From Pseudomonas farsensis (GTDB lineage Bacteria; Pseudomonadota; Gammaproteobacteria; Pseudomonadales; Pseudomonadaceae), in assembly GCF_014268805.2 (NCBI RefSeq), contig NZ_JABWRF020000002.1:496001-560000 (forward strand): a stretch of 64,000 bases of DNA, in the 5' to 3' direction. The notes under the pieces are model-generated. The model was not told where the DNA came from, ran no database searches, and worked only from the letters and a program-made list of their open reading frames with translations. This document shows positions 63,076 to 64,000 of this stretch, piece after piece. The translations under genes were made by a program, and so were the position numbers. How positions within the stretch are numbered: position 1 is the first letter of the stretch; each line of letters opens with the position of its first letter.

Positions 63076-63924
63076 ATGCAACGTTTTCTTAGCATCGCCT
63101 TGGCGCTCTGCGTCGGCCTGACGCTGAGCCTCGACGCCAACGCCAAGCGCTTCGGCGGTGGCAAGAGCTCGGGCGCAGCGCCAATGCACCAGACCCGCCA
63201 GGCCGCTCCGTCCACGCCTGCCGCCGCGCCAACCGCGCCTGGCCGCGCTCCGGCCGCTGCCAGTGGTGCCTCGCGCTGGCTCGGCCCGCTGGCCGGCATC
63301 GCCGCCGGTGGCCTGCTGGCCTCCATGTTCATGGGCGACGGCTTCCAGGGCATGCAGATCTTCGACTTCCTGATCATCGGCCTGATCGCCTTCCTGGTGT
63401 TCCGCTTCATCGCCGCGCGCCGTCGCCAGCAGCAGCCGCAACACGCCGCCGCCGGCCACGCCCCGTACCAGCGTGAAGTGCAGCCGCAAGCAGCACCGCA
63501 GTCGATCTTCGGCGGCTCCTCTTCGCAAGCCGCGGCGCCGGCTATCAACGCCCCGGCCTGGTTCAACGAAGCCAGCTTCCTGGCCGCTGCCCGTTCGCAC
63601 TTCCAGTCGCTGCAGCAGCACTGGGATGCCAACGAAATGGACAAGATTGCCGAGTTCGTCACCCCGCAGATGCTCGACTTCCTGAAACGCGAGCGCGCTG
63701 ACCAGGGTGATGGCTTCCAGTCCACCTACATCGATGACCTCGATGTGCAGCTCGACGGTGTCGAGGACCGCGCCGACAAGACCATCGCAACCCTTACCTT
63801 CCGTGGCGTGTCGAAAACCTCGCGCTTTGACCAAGGCGAAGTGTTCAGCGAAAGCTGGCACATGGAACGCGCACAGGGCGAAAACCAGCCTTGGCTGCTG
63901 GCCGGTATCCGCCAGAACGCTTGA
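63076..63924 (+). CDS. Tim44-like domain protein, membrane-associated
   Basis: The 282-residue protein has a signal-like N-terminus (FLSIALALCVGLTLSLDANA) and a low-complexity Ala/Pro region (about 30-70). Two hydrophobic helices follow near 72-115 (WLGPLAGIAAGGLLASMF, IFDFLIIGLIAFLVFRF). The C-terminal Tim44/MRPL45 fold (about 160-280) has FNEASFLAAARSHFQSLQQHWD and PWLLAGIRQ. Bacterial members are thought to help envelope or membrane-protein processes, though no exact role is established. Start at MQRFLS is preferred to a Met at 63028 because the signal segment follows at once. It has its own terminator. Confidence 0.88.
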   Translation: MQRFLSIALALCVGLTLSLDANAKRFGGGKSSGAAPMHQTRQAAPSTPAAAPTAPGRAPAAASGASRWLGPLAGIAAGGLLASMFMGDGFQGMQIFDFLIIGLIAFLVFRFIAARRRQQQPQHAAAGHAPYQREVQPQAAPQSIFGGSSSQAAAPAINAPAWFNEASFLAAARSHFQSLQQHWDANEMDKIAEFVTPQMLDFLKRERADQGDGFQSTYIDDLDVQLDGVEDRADKTIATLTFRGVSKTSRFDQGEVFSESWHMERAQGENQPWLLAGIRQNA

Positions 63925-63944
63925 TTGCAGCACGTTGTCCATAG

Positions 63945-63970
63945 AACCCCGGGCCTGTCCCGGGGTTTTT
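63945..63970 (+). terminator. Intrinsic terminator after the Tim44-like gene
   Basis: AACCCCGGG (63945-63953) pairs with CCCGGGGTT (63959-63967), followed by a T-run to 63970. It is 20 bp after the stop. Confidence 0.92.
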
Positions 63971-64000
63971 GCTTTTGCCAGAGTCGGCTACTAGGGTATA

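Overview
This window is chromosomal DNA of a Pseudomonas, most likely of the P. putida group. The gene content and order match that group's chromosome: exbB-exbD-tonB, oxyR-recG, hup, rubredoxin and its reductase, ubiC-ubiA, phoB-phoR, pst-phoU, purE-purK, aspA, split pyruvate carboxylase with a LysR gene, and zwf beside an RpiR-type regulator. The GC-rich coding sequence and many short palindromic REP-type repeats between genes agree. No rRNA, tRNA, prophage, transposase or CRISPR array was seen. The species assignment is inference from memory of gene order, not a database result.

Layout. 1-8.8 kb: end of a RidA gene, a lipoprotein, an SDR enzyme, the ExbB-ExbD-TonB energy transducer behind a possible Fur site, oxyR-recG, and a YbaK-HDOD fusion. 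8.8-13.8 kb: repeats, a small SCP2-like protein, HU, rubredoxin with its reductase, ubiC-ubiA and a small secreted protein. 13.9-27 kb: the phosphate regulon. phoB-phoR read rightward, and pstS, pstC-pstA-pstB-phoU read leftward. Pho boxes lie in front of phoB, pstS and pstC. A CBS-domain transporter, an M23 peptidase and a response regulator with a degenerate output domain sit between the two halves. 27-31.6 kb: a three-gene bacteriocin locus that is the strangest part of the window. 31.8-41 kb: MFS transporter, thioesterase, mutarotase, small envelope proteins, purE-purK, a metzincin-like protease, LysR and aspA. 41-48.1 kb: an AraC regulator, an acetylpolyamine deacetylase, a polyamine-binding protein, a MocR regulator, a PaiB-like protein and two GNATs. 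This looks like a polyamine or acetylation neighbourhood. 48.3-50.1 kb: a reversed-order HipA-HipB pair behind four evenly spaced palindromic operators. 50.1-64 kb: pyruvate carboxylase subunits and their LysR gene, an RpiR regulator divergent from zwf, a GGDEF-EAL protein, uvrD and a Tim44-like protein.

Main points for follow-up. (1) The S-type pyocin at 29013-31592 carries a colicin E9-type DNase domain that has lost most of its HNH histidines, followed by a second, different C-terminal nuclease-like domain. The third gene of its operon is an Im9-like immunity domain fused to a coiled coil and a pyocin translocation domain, with no toxin. This suggests the dead DNase and the fused Im domain may serve as a docking pair. 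(2) The hipA promoter holds four CTGCA-N6-TGCAG palindromes at 42, 42 and 41 bp spacing. (3) Four copies of a composite inverted-repeat element of about 200 bp occur in both orientations. (4) A 12-bp tandem repeat of DnaA-box-like sequences lies in the linker of the MocR gene. All starts were chosen by reading ribosome-binding sites and family alignments from memory, and some remain uncertain.
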